64,000 nt of DNA from Shewanella putrefaciens (GTDB lineage Bacteria; Pseudomonadota; Gammaproteobacteria; Enterobacterales; Shewanellaceae), in the NCBI RefSeq assembly GCF_016406325.1, contig NZ_CP066370.1:1674001-1738000 (forward strand). The letters run 5' to 3'. Below are positions 55,887 through 64,000 of this stretch, one piece after another; position 1 is the stretch's first letter; every line of letters begins with the position of its first letter. Made by a program: the position numbers and the translations under genes. The notes below the pieces were generated by a model. That model ran no database searches, was not told where the DNA came from, and saw only the letters and a list, made by a program, of their open reading frames with translations.

Positions 55887-57953
55887 TTATTTGGTTAGGT
55901 TGATGCTATAAACGGCGAAACCCAGTTCATCCTTGCTGATCTTCTTCATTTCACGTTGCTTGTTAGCTTCGATAAAGGCTGCGGCTTTGTCACTGTCTTG
56001 GGTTTCGAAGCGAACATCTAAGGTGACGTTAGTGCTGATGGTTTTGAAATCCCAGTTGTAATCGGCACTTGGATTTACCATAGCTTCGTATTTGCCAGTG
56101 GTTTCGTTGTACTGAGATTGCGCTGTGATATAGGCCGCTAACGCTTCACGGTTAGTGTCAGGTAGTTCAAGCACCACATGGTCGCTACCCGTACCTGCAA
56201 ACTTACCGCCAAAGGCACGGTAGTTATTTGAGGCGACAATAAACGCTTTCGCGGCAAATTCTTCACCTGTGATGACTTTGCCGTTTTCGTCTTTATAGCT
56301 TAAATCAACGATACGGTTTGCGTTGGCATTAACGACGGCGCAATCGCGGTCAAACTTGCTCGGTTGAGTTACATCTATCTTGTACGTTAAGCCATCGAGT
56401 ACGTCGAAGTTATAGGTTGGATGACCATCCCAGTTAATTAAACTTTGTGGGGTGGTTTTTGTTGGATCGATTTGATTGAATTGGTTCGCTGAGCACTCGA
56501 GCCAATCTTTTAACTCTGCACCTGTCGCTTTGACTGCCACCATAGTATTGGGATATAGGTACAGATCGGCGGCGTTTTTAAAGGTCAGTGGGCCTTTATC
56601 AACTTGCACAAATTGATCGGCATCGCTGGTTGTACCGTGGCGACCACCCGCTTTAAAAGGAGCTGAGGCCGATAGCACTGGCAGATCTTTTAATTCCGGA
56701 GGTAATTTTGCTTTCACGTTAGCGATTTGTGCATCGGACACGATTTGTACCGTTGGATCGTCCTGCACTAAGGTCAGGAAGCTGTACATGTCCGCTGCGG
56801 CAACGCCGATAGGTTCATCCACAAAAGCGAGGGTGCCTTGGTGTTCTGCTGCGACTGCATCTCTAATTGCAGGATCTTGGCTAACTAACTCTTCCTTAGT
56901 TGTACCATTATAGATAGGGCGAGCTTGCGTTTTGGCACTAAGGACATGCCATTTACCATCTTTACGCTCAAGTTTAAAGTCAACCACTCCCAAGTTATCA
57001 CCCCAACGTCCTGGCATAACTGCAGGTATGCCGTTCAGTAAGCCTTTAGTGACATCGGTATTAGGTAAGTCAGCATACTTAGCATCTGGGAAGATGGAAT
57101 GGCTGTGACCAAAGAGAATCGCATCTATGCCGTTGATATAGGTCAACGCATAAGTGGCGTTTTCAGCCATAGGATCGCCAGGATTTTCAGTTGATCCAAT
57201 ACCAGAATGAGGGATGGCGATAATAAGATCGGCACCTTTTGCTTTCATCTCGGGGACATATTTTTTCGCGGTTTCAATAATATCTTCGACCGTGACTTTA
57301 CCCGTCAGATTTTGTTTATCCCACAATAGAATTTGCGGTGGCACAAAACCAATATAACCAATGTTAATGGTTTGATTATTACCTTCACTGTCGATAATAT
57401 TTTTTTGTTTGATGAGATAAGGGGTGAATAAATGCTCACCTTTTTTAACCTCATTCCAGCAACCATTATCGTCGGCGCAATAAACGTTTGAGTTGATATA
57501 AGGGAAATCTGCACCACTAATGGATTTATTTAAGAAATCTAAACCATAGTTAAATTCATGGTTACCGATATTACCGACTTCATAATCTAATAGGTTCATG
57601 GCTTTATAGGCTGGATGAATATCACCCATTTGCAGGCCAACTTTAGCCATATAATCGCCCATTGGGCTGCCTTGTAGCAGATCGCCATTATCAACGAGTA
57701 CACTGTTTTTGGCTTCACTGCGTGCAGCGTGAATTAAGCTTGCAGTGCGAGCTAGACCGATAGTTGGATCATTTTTACCACTGTAGTAATTGAAATCCAT
57801 GATATTTGTGTGCAAATCTGTGGTTTCTAGCACCCGTAAATCTGCTTGAACGACACGGTCATCAGGTTGAATAATCGTGTCATCATCTGAGCCACAGGCA
57901 CTCACGCCAAGGGCGGCAGTGATCATCACTGCAAGTATTTTCTTATTTAACAT
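55887..57953 (-). CDS. cpdB: 2',3'-cyclic-nucleotide 2'-phosphodiesterase/3'-nucleotidase, lipoprotein
   Basis: The 688-residue enzyme hydrolyses 2',3'-cyclic nucleotides and 3'-nucleotides, feeding nucleoside salvage from outside the cell. The metallophosphatase motifs are clear: RVLETTDLHTNI, VDNGDLLQGSP, GNHEFNYGLDF, IAIPHSGIG and LFGHSHSIFPD. The 5'-nucleotidase C-terminal domain follows (GRHGTTSDADQFVQVDKGPLTFKNAADLYLYPNT region). Unlike the soluble E. coli enzyme, this one has a lipoprotein signal (AALGVSAC then GSDDD), so it is membrane-anchored. Confidence 0.93.
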   Translation of the reverse strand: MLNKKILAVMITAALGVSACGSDDDTIIQPDDRVVQADLRVLETTDLHTNIMDFNYYSGKNDPTIGLARTASLIHAARSEAKNSVLVDNGDLLQGSPMGDYMAKVGLQMGDIHPAYKAMNLLDYEVGNIGNHEFNYGLDFLNKSISGADFPYINSNVYCADDNGCWNEVKKGEHLFTPYLIKQKNIIDSEGNNQTINIGYIGFVPPQILLWDKQNLTGKVTVEDIIETAKKYVPEMKAKGADLIIAIPHSGIGSTENPGDPMAENATYALTYINGIDAILFGHSHSIFPDAKYADLPNTDVTKGLLNGIPAVMPGRWGDNLGVVDFKLERKDGKWHVLSAKTQARPIYNGTTKEELVSQDPAIRDAVAAEHQGTLAFVDEPIGVAAADMYSFLTLVQDDPTVQIVSDAQIANVKAKLPPELKDLPVLSASAPFKAGGRHGTTSDADQFVQVDKGPLTFKNAADLYLYPNTMVAVKATGAELKDWLECSANQFNQIDPTKTTPQSLINWDGHPTYNFDVLDGLTYKIDVTQPSKFDRDCAVVNANANRIVDLSYKDENGKVITGEEFAAKAFIVASNNYRAFGGKFAGTGSDHVVLELPDTNREALAAYITAQSQYNETTGKYEAMVNPSADYNWDFKTISTNVTLDVRFETQDSDKAAAFIEANKQREMKKISKDELGFAVYSINLTK

Positions 57954-58660
57954 AGTTATCTCTATTTATATTTATTTGACCCCAATGCATGCTCCGAAAA
58001 GGAACATGCTCATCATCCTGTTAATTCAGCGTAATTTAACTGTTAGGTTAATTTGTTGCCAAGTTAACGAGTGAGAATTATAAAGACATTTGATGATCTG
58101 AATGTGACATTAATCGGATAAAAGCTGTTTCAAATTGTGACTCAAGGTTTACTTGTCTAAATAGCGAGCCGTTTACTCTGTTTATTTGTTACATTAATGT
58201 TTAAATAATTACAGTAAACAGTTTATTAAGAAGAATTAATATTTGTTATTGGAATGGCATTTTATTTGCTCAGCCCCTTGTCTATGTCGGGAATATTTGA
58301 CTTAAAATTTCAGAAGAATTTTTTTAAATAATTCTTTTACATCAAATTTTAGCTAATGTTGACCACTTATGTTCGCATGTCTCTTAGCTTGATTGAGGTG
58401 AGTTAGGTTTAGCGTAGCGTTGGCACCGGCATATTTAGACGGGTAATACACATAAAGTGATACAAATTAGCTGTGCTCTGGGCGGGTAAAACTTGGCTGA
58501 AATGCGCGTAACTTGTTAAGGTAGTTAATCGAAATTGACGTACGAAGCTACACAAGTTCGTTAAAACAGACTGTTGTAAACCGAAAGCCAAAATCCATTT
58601 GCGCGCACCTTTCATCTTAAAAATACAATCGAAAGGGCAGCAACATTCAAGGGAGCCAAT
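57954..58660. other. Divergent region cpdB / Dcp-like gene
   Basis: About 700 bases separate the two start codons, much more than promoters need. The part around 58140-58400 is AT-rich. A minus-strand frame of 68 codons (58409-58615) has no ribosome-binding site and no recognisable features. Half-sites resembling CRP boxes occur near 58104, but I found no full palindrome. Confidence 0.4.
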
Positions 58661-60805
58661 ATGCGTAAGTCCGTTATTACTACAGCCGTAGCTGCAGCTT
58701 TATTACTGGGGGCTTGTTCAGACCAGTCCACCGTAAACCATGATAAAGCACCCAATGCCGTTGCGACTCAACCCGCCGCCAAAGTTGAAGCAACTCATGT
58801 GCTGCTGAGCAAGAGTCCACTGCAGGATCAAGCGCCGCAATTTAATCTTATTCAGTCTGCAGATTATGCTCCGGCCTTCGAGCAGGGTATTAAAGCTCAC
58901 GATGCAGAAATCGCTGCGATTGTGAATAACAAACAAGCGGCCAGTTTTGACAATACGATTCTCGCGATGGAAACTTCGGGTGAATTGTTAACGCGCGTAT
59001 CGCGAACATTCTTTAATCTCGCAGGGTTGATTTCTGATGATACCTTTCAGAAAACTGAAGCGGATCTTGCGCCTAAGCTAGCTGCCCACCGAGATAATAT
59101 TTACCTCGATCCGACGTTATTCGCCCGTGTTGAAACCGTTTATCAACAAAAGAGCAGTTTGAATGCGGAAGATCAGCGTTTAGTTGAATATTACTATGAG
59201 CAGTTTGTCCGCGCTGGCGCTAAGTTGTCAGCCGAAGATAAAGCGAAGATGCGCGACTATAATGCAGAGCTTGCCACTTTAGCGACAGACTTTTCACAAA
59301 ACAGCTTAAAATCATTTAAAGATGATGTGATTATCGTGACCGATAAAGCCCAGTTAGCGGGTTTATCCGACAGCGAAATTGCCACTTTAGCCGCAGCCGC
59401 CAAAGCTGCGGGTAAAGAGGGCTACTTGATTACCTTAGTCAACACGACACGTCAGCCTGTGCTTTCAAGTTTGAGTCATCGTGAGCTGCGCCAAAGAGTA
59501 TGGGAAGCTTCGGCTCACAGATCTGTGATAACGAATGGCCCGTTAATTGTGAAAATGGCGCAAATTCGCGCTAAAAAAGCCAACTTACTGGGGTTCGATA
59601 CGTGGGCAGCTTATGCCGTTGCCGATCAAATGGCGAAAACTCCTACCGCGGTGTATGAAATTCTCGATGATTTAGCGCCAAAAGCCTTAGCACGCGCCAA
59701 AGTGGAAGCGGCTGATATTCAGGCTGAAATCAAAAAGGCGGGCGGTGATTTTGAGTTGCAACCTTGGGATTGGGCTTACTACGCCGACAAGGTACGTAAA
59801 GAGAAATACTCCCTTGATGAAAGCAGCATCAAGCCTTATTTCGAGTTTAATACTGTACTGAAAGACGGGCTGTTTTTCGCTATGCATAAACTGTATGGCA
59901 TTAGCTTAAAAGCGCGCACTGATTTACCTGTGTGGCATCCCGACGTATTAGCCTTTGAAGTCTTTGATAAAGATAACAGTTCTATTGGTTTATTCTACCT
60001 AGACCCATATGCCCGTGAAGGCAAAGGCGGTGGCGCGTGGATGGATGAGTTCGTGACTCAAAGCGGCTTGCTCGGCACTAAACCTGTTGTCTATAACGCG
60101 CTTAATATTCCAAAGCCTGCCGATGGGCCAACATTAATGACCTTCGATGAAGTAACGACCATGTTCCATGAAATGGGCCACGGGATCCACGGTTTATTCT
60201 CACAGGTGAAATACCCCAGTGTGGCAGGTACATCAACCGCGCGTGACTTTGTGGAGTTCCCGTCACAGGTTAACGAAGATTGGAATATTGACCCCGTTGT
60301 GATTGCGAACTATGCGAAACACTACCAGACAGGGGAGCCTATTCCAAAGGCGTTGCTTGATAAAATCTTAGCAGCAAATAAGTTTGGCCAAGGTTTTGAT
60401 ACTGTTGAATATCTGTCAGCGGCCTTATTAGATATGGAATGGCACTCTATCAGTGCTGATACTCAAATTACCGATGTAGAGCAGTTTGAACATCAAGTCT
60501 TAGCTAAACATGGTCTTGATTTTGCGCCAATTCCACCACGCTATAAATCGAGTTATTTTAGTCATGCTTTTGCAGGTGGGTATTCTGCTGGATATTATGC
60601 TTATCTTTGGACGGAAGTATTTGCTGCCGATGCTTTTGCTTACATGGGTGAACATGGAGGGCTAAATCAGGACAATGGTGATAAATTCCGTAATACCGTT
60701 TTATCTAAAGGTAATAGTGAAGATTTAATGCAAAACTATATTCAGTTTACAGGTCAAAAGCCGACAACGGATGCCTTATTAAAACGCCGTGGTTTAGTGA
60801 ATTAA
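58661..60805 (+). CDS. dcp: M3-family peptidyl-dipeptidase (Dcp-like), lipoprotein
   Basis: The 714-residue zinc peptidase removes C-terminal dipeptides from peptides. The zinc motif is HEMGHGIHG with ligands His503 and His507 and catalytic Glu504; the third ligand glutamate lies in ARDFVEFPSQVNEDW. The N-terminus is a lipoprotein signal (AVAAALLLGAC then SDQ), whereas E. coli Dcp lacks a lipid anchor. Length is slightly greater than E. coli Dcp (681), as expected with the added signal. A terminator follows. Confidence 0.94.
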   Translation: MRKSVITTAVAAALLLGACSDQSTVNHDKAPNAVATQPAAKVEATHVLLSKSPLQDQAPQFNLIQSADYAPAFEQGIKAHDAEIAAIVNNKQAASFDNTILAMETSGELLTRVSRTFFNLAGLISDDTFQKTEADLAPKLAAHRDNIYLDPTLFARVETVYQQKSSLNAEDQRLVEYYYEQFVRAGAKLSAEDKAKMRDYNAELATLATDFSQNSLKSFKDDVIIVTDKAQLAGLSDSEIATLAAAAKAAGKEGYLITLVNTTRQPVLSSLSHRELRQRVWEASAHRSVITNGPLIVKMAQIRAKKANLLGFDTWAAYAVADQMAKTPTAVYEILDDLAPKALARAKVEAADIQAEIKKAGGDFELQPWDWAYYADKVRKEKYSLDESSIKPYFEFNTVLKDGLFFAMHKLYGISLKARTDLPVWHPDVLAFEVFDKDNSSIGLFYLDPYAREGKGGGAWMDEFVTQSGLLGTKPVVYNALNIPKPADGPTLMTFDEVTTMFHEMGHGIHGLFSQVKYPSVAGTSTARDFVEFPSQVNEDWNIDPVVIANYAKHYQTGEPIPKALLDKILAANKFGQGFDTVEYLSAALLDMEWHSISADTQITDVEQFEHQVLAKHGLDFAPIPPRYKSSYFSHAFAGGYSAGYYAYLWTEVFAADAFAYMGEHGGLNQDNGDKFRNTVLSKGNSEDLMQNYIQFTGQKPTTDALLKRRGLVN

Positions 60806-60832
60806 GTTTGATCTGCAGTAACAAAAGGCTTG

Positions 60833-60867
60833 ATGGGTAACCTATCAGGCCTTTTTTTGTTTTATTG
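60833..60867 (+). terminator. Terminator after Dcp-like gene
   Basis: AAAAGGCTTGATGGG and CCTATCAGGCCTTTT pair with small bulges around TAA, followed by a T-run. Confidence 0.85.
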
Positions 60868-61023
60868 TATTTCCTAGGTCTTTACTCTAGAATCCTGCCA
60901 GATTTGACTGTGGGATATGTTCTATATCTCGTATCGACGCCCCTCGAAAATCAGGCTCAACCCTCCCTTCTTTGAGCCCTTGAGTACAGCAAAAGCGTAG
61001 CTTCTTTTTTGGATGTAGCATAA

Positions 61024-61647
61024 ATGGTTTCGCAATTGAGTGAAGCAGTGCTGGATGTGATCGCTGACGCCTTGGTAAATAAAGGCTATATACTTTTAAC
61101 GGACTTAGTTCCTCATAATATTAGCCAAGTTTTATTAGATAAAATTCAAGCTACAGATTTATATGAGTTGAAAGCGGCCTCAATAGGCCGCGGTGTGGAA
61201 CAACAATTAAACCCAGATATTCGCCGCGATAGGATCCAGTGGCTAGATGAGCAGAATAAGCCAGATATCTTGTATCTTGACTTGATGACACAGTTAAAAA
61301 ACGGTTTAAATCGTCGCTTATTTATGGGGTTATTTGATTATGAAAGTCATTATGCGGTATATCAGCCAGGGGCATTCTATAAAAAGCATGTTGATGCCTT
61401 AAAAGGTAGCCAAAATCGTATCTTAACCACAGTGTTTTTTTTGAATCCTAACTGGAAAGAAGCCGATTGTGGTGAATTGATTATTTATGATGAAGAGGAT
61501 AATGAATTAGAACGAATCCCCCCAAAAATGGGGCATTTTGTGATTTTTCTCAGTGAACGCTTTCCCCATGAGGTCACTCAAACTCGAGCACAGCGTAATA
61601 GTATTGCGGGCTGGTTTAGGGTGAGTAATAGCATCCATGGCTTTTGA
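61024..61647 (+). CDS. 2-oxoglutarate/Fe(II) oxygenase
   Basis: The 207-residue protein is a 2OG-Fe(II) dioxygenase of the prolyl-hydroxylase-like type. Iron ligands are His122 and Asp124 in YKKHVDALKG, and His182 in RFPHEVTQT; the 2-oxoglutarate arginine is Arg191 in QRNSIAGWF. The strand ADCGELIIYDEEDN lies between them. Small bacterial members hydroxylate proteins such as EF-Tu or ribosomal proteins, but this substrate is unknown. It is monocistronic, with a terminator after it. Confidence 0.9.
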   Translation: MVSQLSEAVLDVIADALVNKGYILLTDLVPHNISQVLLDKIQATDLYELKAASIGRGVEQQLNPDIRRDRIQWLDEQNKPDILYLDLMTQLKNGLNRRLFMGLFDYESHYAVYQPGAFYKKHVDALKGSQNRILTTVFFLNPNWKEADCGELIIYDEEDNELERIPPKMGHFVIFLSERFPHEVTQTRAQRNSIAGWFRVSNSIHGF

Positions 61648-62000
61648 TATTACGCTGGTTAAAAATGACACGCTTGTGCCATTTTTAACTTGATTTATCA
61701 GCTAACACTTAGTTTACAGGCGTTAATCACGCGTCGTCTTTCATTTGAGTCAATAGCGATATTTAACGCCTCTTTTTTATGAACAGATCCTTATCTAACG
61801 AGTAACATCTCATCTCGAAACTTATTCACCGTTTTTCGTCTAGCAACCACAAGGTTACCCGAGTGAAATTGAAGGCCTCTTTTAACGTATTGATCAAAAT
61901 AGCGCTGAAAATAGGGTGTTTTTTTATTATCGTTTAATGTTAGGCTAGATAAAAATGTGCGCAAGAGCACACTTTTAAATCATCTAACGGAGGCGATACA
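61648..62000. other. Gap between oxygenase and GNAT gene
   Basis: This 353-base stretch has the terminator above and a second imperfect hairpin at 61952-61976 (AAAATGTGC / GCACACTTTT). No gene was identified in it. Confidence 0.5.
61718..61778 (+). terminator. Probable terminator after oxygenase gene
   Basis: AGGCGTTAA and TTAACGCCT form a 9-base stem around a 36-base loop, followed by CTTTTTT. Confidence 0.6.
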
Positions 62001-62603
62001 GTGGGCTGTGGAGATAACTTAGGTTGTTTAAGTGGTGAGCATGTAGTACTTGAGCCTTTGTCCTTGTCCCATGTGGCGGCATTGAGTTTGGCTGTAGCGG
62101 ATGGAGAACTGTGGCGTTTGTGGTATACCAACGTACCAGAACCGAGCGAAATGAAAGCCTATGTTACACAAGCTATTGAGGATGCGCAGCGGGGTGAGAG
62201 TTTTCCTTTTGCTGTTCGCGATAGGGTATCAGGTGAGATTGTGGGTTGTACGCGAATTTGCCACTGGGAGAGTGAACATCGTCACCTTGAAATTGGGTAC
62301 ACTTGGTATGCAAAACGAGCTCAACGTACAGGCATTAATACTGAATCCAAACTGCTGCTGTTAACCTTTGCTTTTGAGTCCTTAGATGCCATCGCAGTTG
62401 AATTTCGTACGCACTGGCATAATCAGGCATCACGCCAAGCTATTGCTAGGCTAGGAGCCAAACAAGATGGAGTCCTGCGCAATAATAGAATTCTTAAGGA
62501 TGGCACTATTCGCGATACTGTTGTTTATTCGATTATTGATACTGAATGGCCAACGGTTAAATCTGGCCTGCAATTTCGATTGAAACAGAAACCTATAATC
62601 TGA
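62001..62603 (+). CDS. GNAT-family N-acetyltransferase (RimJ/RimL-like)
   Basis: The 200-residue protein starts at a GTG with a perfect GGAGG seven bases upstream. It has the GNAT fold of the RimL/RimJ-like group: LVLEPL-type strand (HVVLEPLSLSHV), VGCTRICHWESEHRHLEIGYTWYAKRAQRTGINTES, and NQASRQAIARLGAKQDGVLRNN, which is the conserved late motif. It acetylates an amine from acetyl-CoA; the substrate may be a protein N-terminus or a small molecule. A second GNAT gene follows 32 bases later. Confidence 0.88.
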   Translation: MGCGDNLGCLSGEHVVLEPLSLSHVAALSLAVADGELWRLWYTNVPEPSEMKAYVTQAIEDAQRGESFPFAVRDRVSGEIVGCTRICHWESEHRHLEIGYTWYAKRAQRTGINTESKLLLLTFAFESLDAIAVEFRTHWHNQASRQAIARLGAKQDGVLRNNRILKDGTIRDTVVYSIIDTEWPTVKSGLQFRLKQKPII

Positions 62604-62635
62604 TCGTTTATATAAAGCAAAGTTAGGAAATATAA

Positions 62636-63100
62636 ATGGCGAGCATTATTACTCAAGCAGATGTGACTGATAGCCATGACGTTGCCGTGTTATTTAATGA
62701 GTATCGGCAGTTCTATGGATGTGATGATAACTTTGTGGCAGCACAGCAGTTTATCCATGCGCGATTATTCGAACGCTCGTCCGTGGTGTTTATTGCGCGG
62801 GATCACCAAGGTTTGGGCCTTGGCTTTGTGCAGCTATATCCTTGCTTTTCATCGCTGCGATTAGCCCCGATTTTAATCTTGAATGATGTTTTTGTGACTC
62901 AACATGCTCGTTGTGTCGGCATTGGTCGGGCTTTAGTCCAGCGTGCAGCCCGTTACGCAAAGGAGCAAAATATCAGTTATTTGATCTTAGAGACTCAAAG
63001 GGATAATCGCCGTGCTCAAGGCTTGTATGAGGCATTAGGTTTTGTTCGAAACCAAGATTTTTTTACCTACGAGCTTGAGATTCATTCTGGGCTTAGGTAG
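62636..63100 (+). CDS. GNAT-family N-acetyltransferase
   Basis: The 154-residue protein is a single GNAT domain. The acetyl-CoA loop is in VTQHARCVGIGRALVQRAARYAKEQ, the beta strand LILNDVFV comes before it, and YLILETQRDNRRAQGLYEALGFVRNQDF is the closing motif. It probably forms an operon with the GNAT gene before it, but the two are not similar enough to be recent duplicates. Substrate unknown. Confidence 0.9.
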   Translation: MASIITQADVTDSHDVAVLFNEYRQFYGCDDNFVAAQQFIHARLFERSSVVFIARDHQGLGLGFVQLYPCFSSLRLAPILILNDVFVTQHARCVGIGRALVQRAARYAKEQNISYLILETQRDNRRAQGLYEALGFVRNQDFFTYELEIHSGLR

Positions 63101-63137
63101 GTTTATTCGTTATTGCTAATAAAAAGGGAATACAACC

Positions 63138-63533
63138 ATGTTAAAAGCGTTAGTCATAGGTGGCTTAGCCTTAAGTGCGAGCTCTGCGGTATTGGCAGGT
63201 GAAGCAGAGAAGGCTTTTAGTAATGAGGTCATCGAATGTGCCGCTTATTATCAGATAAGTTCAGAAGCGATAGCGGCAATGAATGCTCCGCAAATGCAGG
63301 CCGTGGGTGAGAGGTTAAAGAACTCGAAAGTTGAAGCAGAGGATCTTGCCAAGCAATATCGCCCAGAAGCGGAAGTGATCCAAGCTATTGCCGATGCCAA
63401 AGCGCGCCAAATTCAAAGTCTTGGAGGGTCAAGTAACTTAGGTGCTTTGATGGGCAAATATAAAGATGGATGCCAAACCATACTGGCTGAGCCACAAAAA
63501 CGGTTAGATTATTGGATTATGGCAACGATGTAG
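63138..63533 (+). CDS. Small exported protein of unknown function
   Basis: I do not recognise this 131-residue protein. It has a clear signal peptide (MLKALVIGGLALSASSAVLA, cut near residue 20). The mature part has two cysteines, Cys34 and Cys112, that could form a disulfide in the periplasm, and is otherwise helical and charged (AEDLAKQYRPEAEVIQAIADAKARQIQ). AAAGGGAA before the ATG is a fair ribosome-binding site. It may be co-transcribed with the two GNAT genes and is followed by a strong terminator. Confidence 0.75.
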   Translation: MLKALVIGGLALSASSAVLAGEAEKAFSNEVIECAAYYQISSEAIAAMNAPQMQAVGERLKNSKVEAEDLAKQYRPEAEVIQAIADAKARQIQSLGGSSNLGALMGKYKDGCQTILAEPQKRLDYWIMATM

Positions 63534-63550
63534 TGTCGCCGTTAACCTAT

Positions 63551-63590
63551 AAATATCAAAAAGGAGCCAAATGGCTCCTTTTTGATATTT
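63551..63590. terminator. Strong bidirectional-type terminator
   Basis: A perfect 19-base stem (arms 63551-63569 and 63572-63590) with a central GGAGCCA/TGGCTCC and T-run inside the right arm. Confidence 0.93.
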
Positions 63591-63692
63591 AACTGGCTAG
63601 CACAGTTAATTTTTTTTGGGGTGAAACGGAGTTATGCTTTAGGCGGTCTTAGTTTGCAGCTTACAATCTTTTTGAATTAACTGAGAATAGTG

Positions 63693-64000
63693 ATGATGTT
63701 AATACTCTTGGCTGCAATGGTGTTGAGTACAGGACTTTGCATATACCACTTAAATCAAGGAAAGCGAGTGTTATTAGCACCGCTGTTCATTGCCAATGTG
63801 AGTGAGCAGACAAAGCGAATGTTGCTAGGGGTATTTTATTTTCAAACAATTTTTTTCTTGATATCAACAGCGACTTTTCTTGTTTGTGCCGTTGCACTCA
63901 TCCCCCAGATGTATGCTTTTAGCTTATTGTTATTTATTGGACTTAACTACAGTATTTTTGCAATTTGGCAGCTTTATATAGCAAGCTTAAGTCCACCCAA
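63693..64000 (+). CDS. Membrane protein (partial, C-terminus outside window)
   Basis: An open plus-strand frame starts at ATG ATG (63693) and runs off the right edge, giving 102 codons. It has hydrophobic segments near the start (MMLILLAAMVLSTGLCIY), after KRMLLGVFYFQTIFFLI and in YAFSLLLFIGLNYSIFAIW. It is an inner-membrane protein with at least three segments. There is too little of it to name a family. Confidence 0.65.
   Translation, partial: MMLILLAAMVLSTGLCIYHLNQGKRVLLAPLFIANVSEQTKRMLLGVFYFQTIFFLISTATFLVCAVALIPQMYAFSLLLFIGLNYSIFAIWQLYIASLSPP

Noticed and set aside
58409..58615. 68-codon minus-strand frame before the Dcp-like gene
   Set aside because: No ribosome-binding site, no motif and no neighbour on its strand; length is within chance for this composition.

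Overview
The window is chromosomal DNA from a gammaproteobacterium, almost certainly Shewanella. The evidence is the near-E. coli-like core proteins (RNase E, AsnB, Cdd, SbcB, RNase T, RlmA), a sodium-type flagellar motor protein MotY next to rnt, a fatty-acid cluster that stops at fabF, and a tRNA-Lys array directly after the tol-pal genes. No rRNA genes, CRISPR array, insertion sequence or prophage was seen. Most of the sequence is housekeeping; the accessory content is small and concentrated in a few places.

Layout. 1-9.8 kb: the N-terminal part of a large AsmA-like DUF748 protein (minus), two small VOC proteins, DUF445 and DUF1289 proteins, cytidine deaminase, exonuclease I, an unrecognised 266-residue protein, RlmA and a cold-shock protein. 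10.5-17 kb: rne (minus), rluC, a HAD phosphatase and yceF. 17.1-23.5 kb: yceD-rpmF-plsX-fabH-fabD-fabG-acpP-fabF, running from ribosome assembly to fatty-acid synthesis; rpmF is a 56-codon gene. 23.6-28.7 kb: a membrane protein, an acyl-CoA thioesterase, a beta-hydroxyacid dehydrogenase, a sugar-phosphate mutarotase and an acyl-CoA dehydrogenase. 28.7-32.6 kb: a Fur-controlled TonB-dependent siderophore receptor and a patatin-like phospholipase. 32.7-43.1 kb: asnB, an M28 peptidase lipoprotein, an orphan TIR-like (CAP12/PycTIR type) gene, nagD, purMN, upp and an Na+/H+ antiporter. 43.5-48.7 kb: peroxiredoxin, rnt, motY, a probable small RNA gene and a prolyl oligopeptidase lipoprotein. 48.8-54.9 kb: ybgC-tolQRAB-pal-cpoB followed by six identical tRNA-Lys(UUU) genes. 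54.9-64 kb: a DUF2057 protein, a CpdB-type nucleotidase lipoprotein, a Dcp-like peptidase lipoprotein, a 2OG-Fe(II) oxygenase, two GNAT acetyltransferases, a small secreted protein and the start of a membrane protein.

The most interesting parts are: (1) an unannotated minus-strand RNA gene between motY and the prolyl oligopeptidase, with a palindromic CRP-type site near -41, a -10 box, a two-part hairpin and a perfect terminator; (2) the AT-rich TIR-like gene between an M28 peptidase and nagD, with a decayed second nagD fragment on its other side, which suggests an acquired, possibly anti-phage, gene; (3) a pentapeptide tandem repeat inside the catalytic domain of the patatin; and (4) a yceD promoter placed so close to the start codon that the message would be nearly leaderless. 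All family assignments come from reading motifs by eye; no database search was possible.
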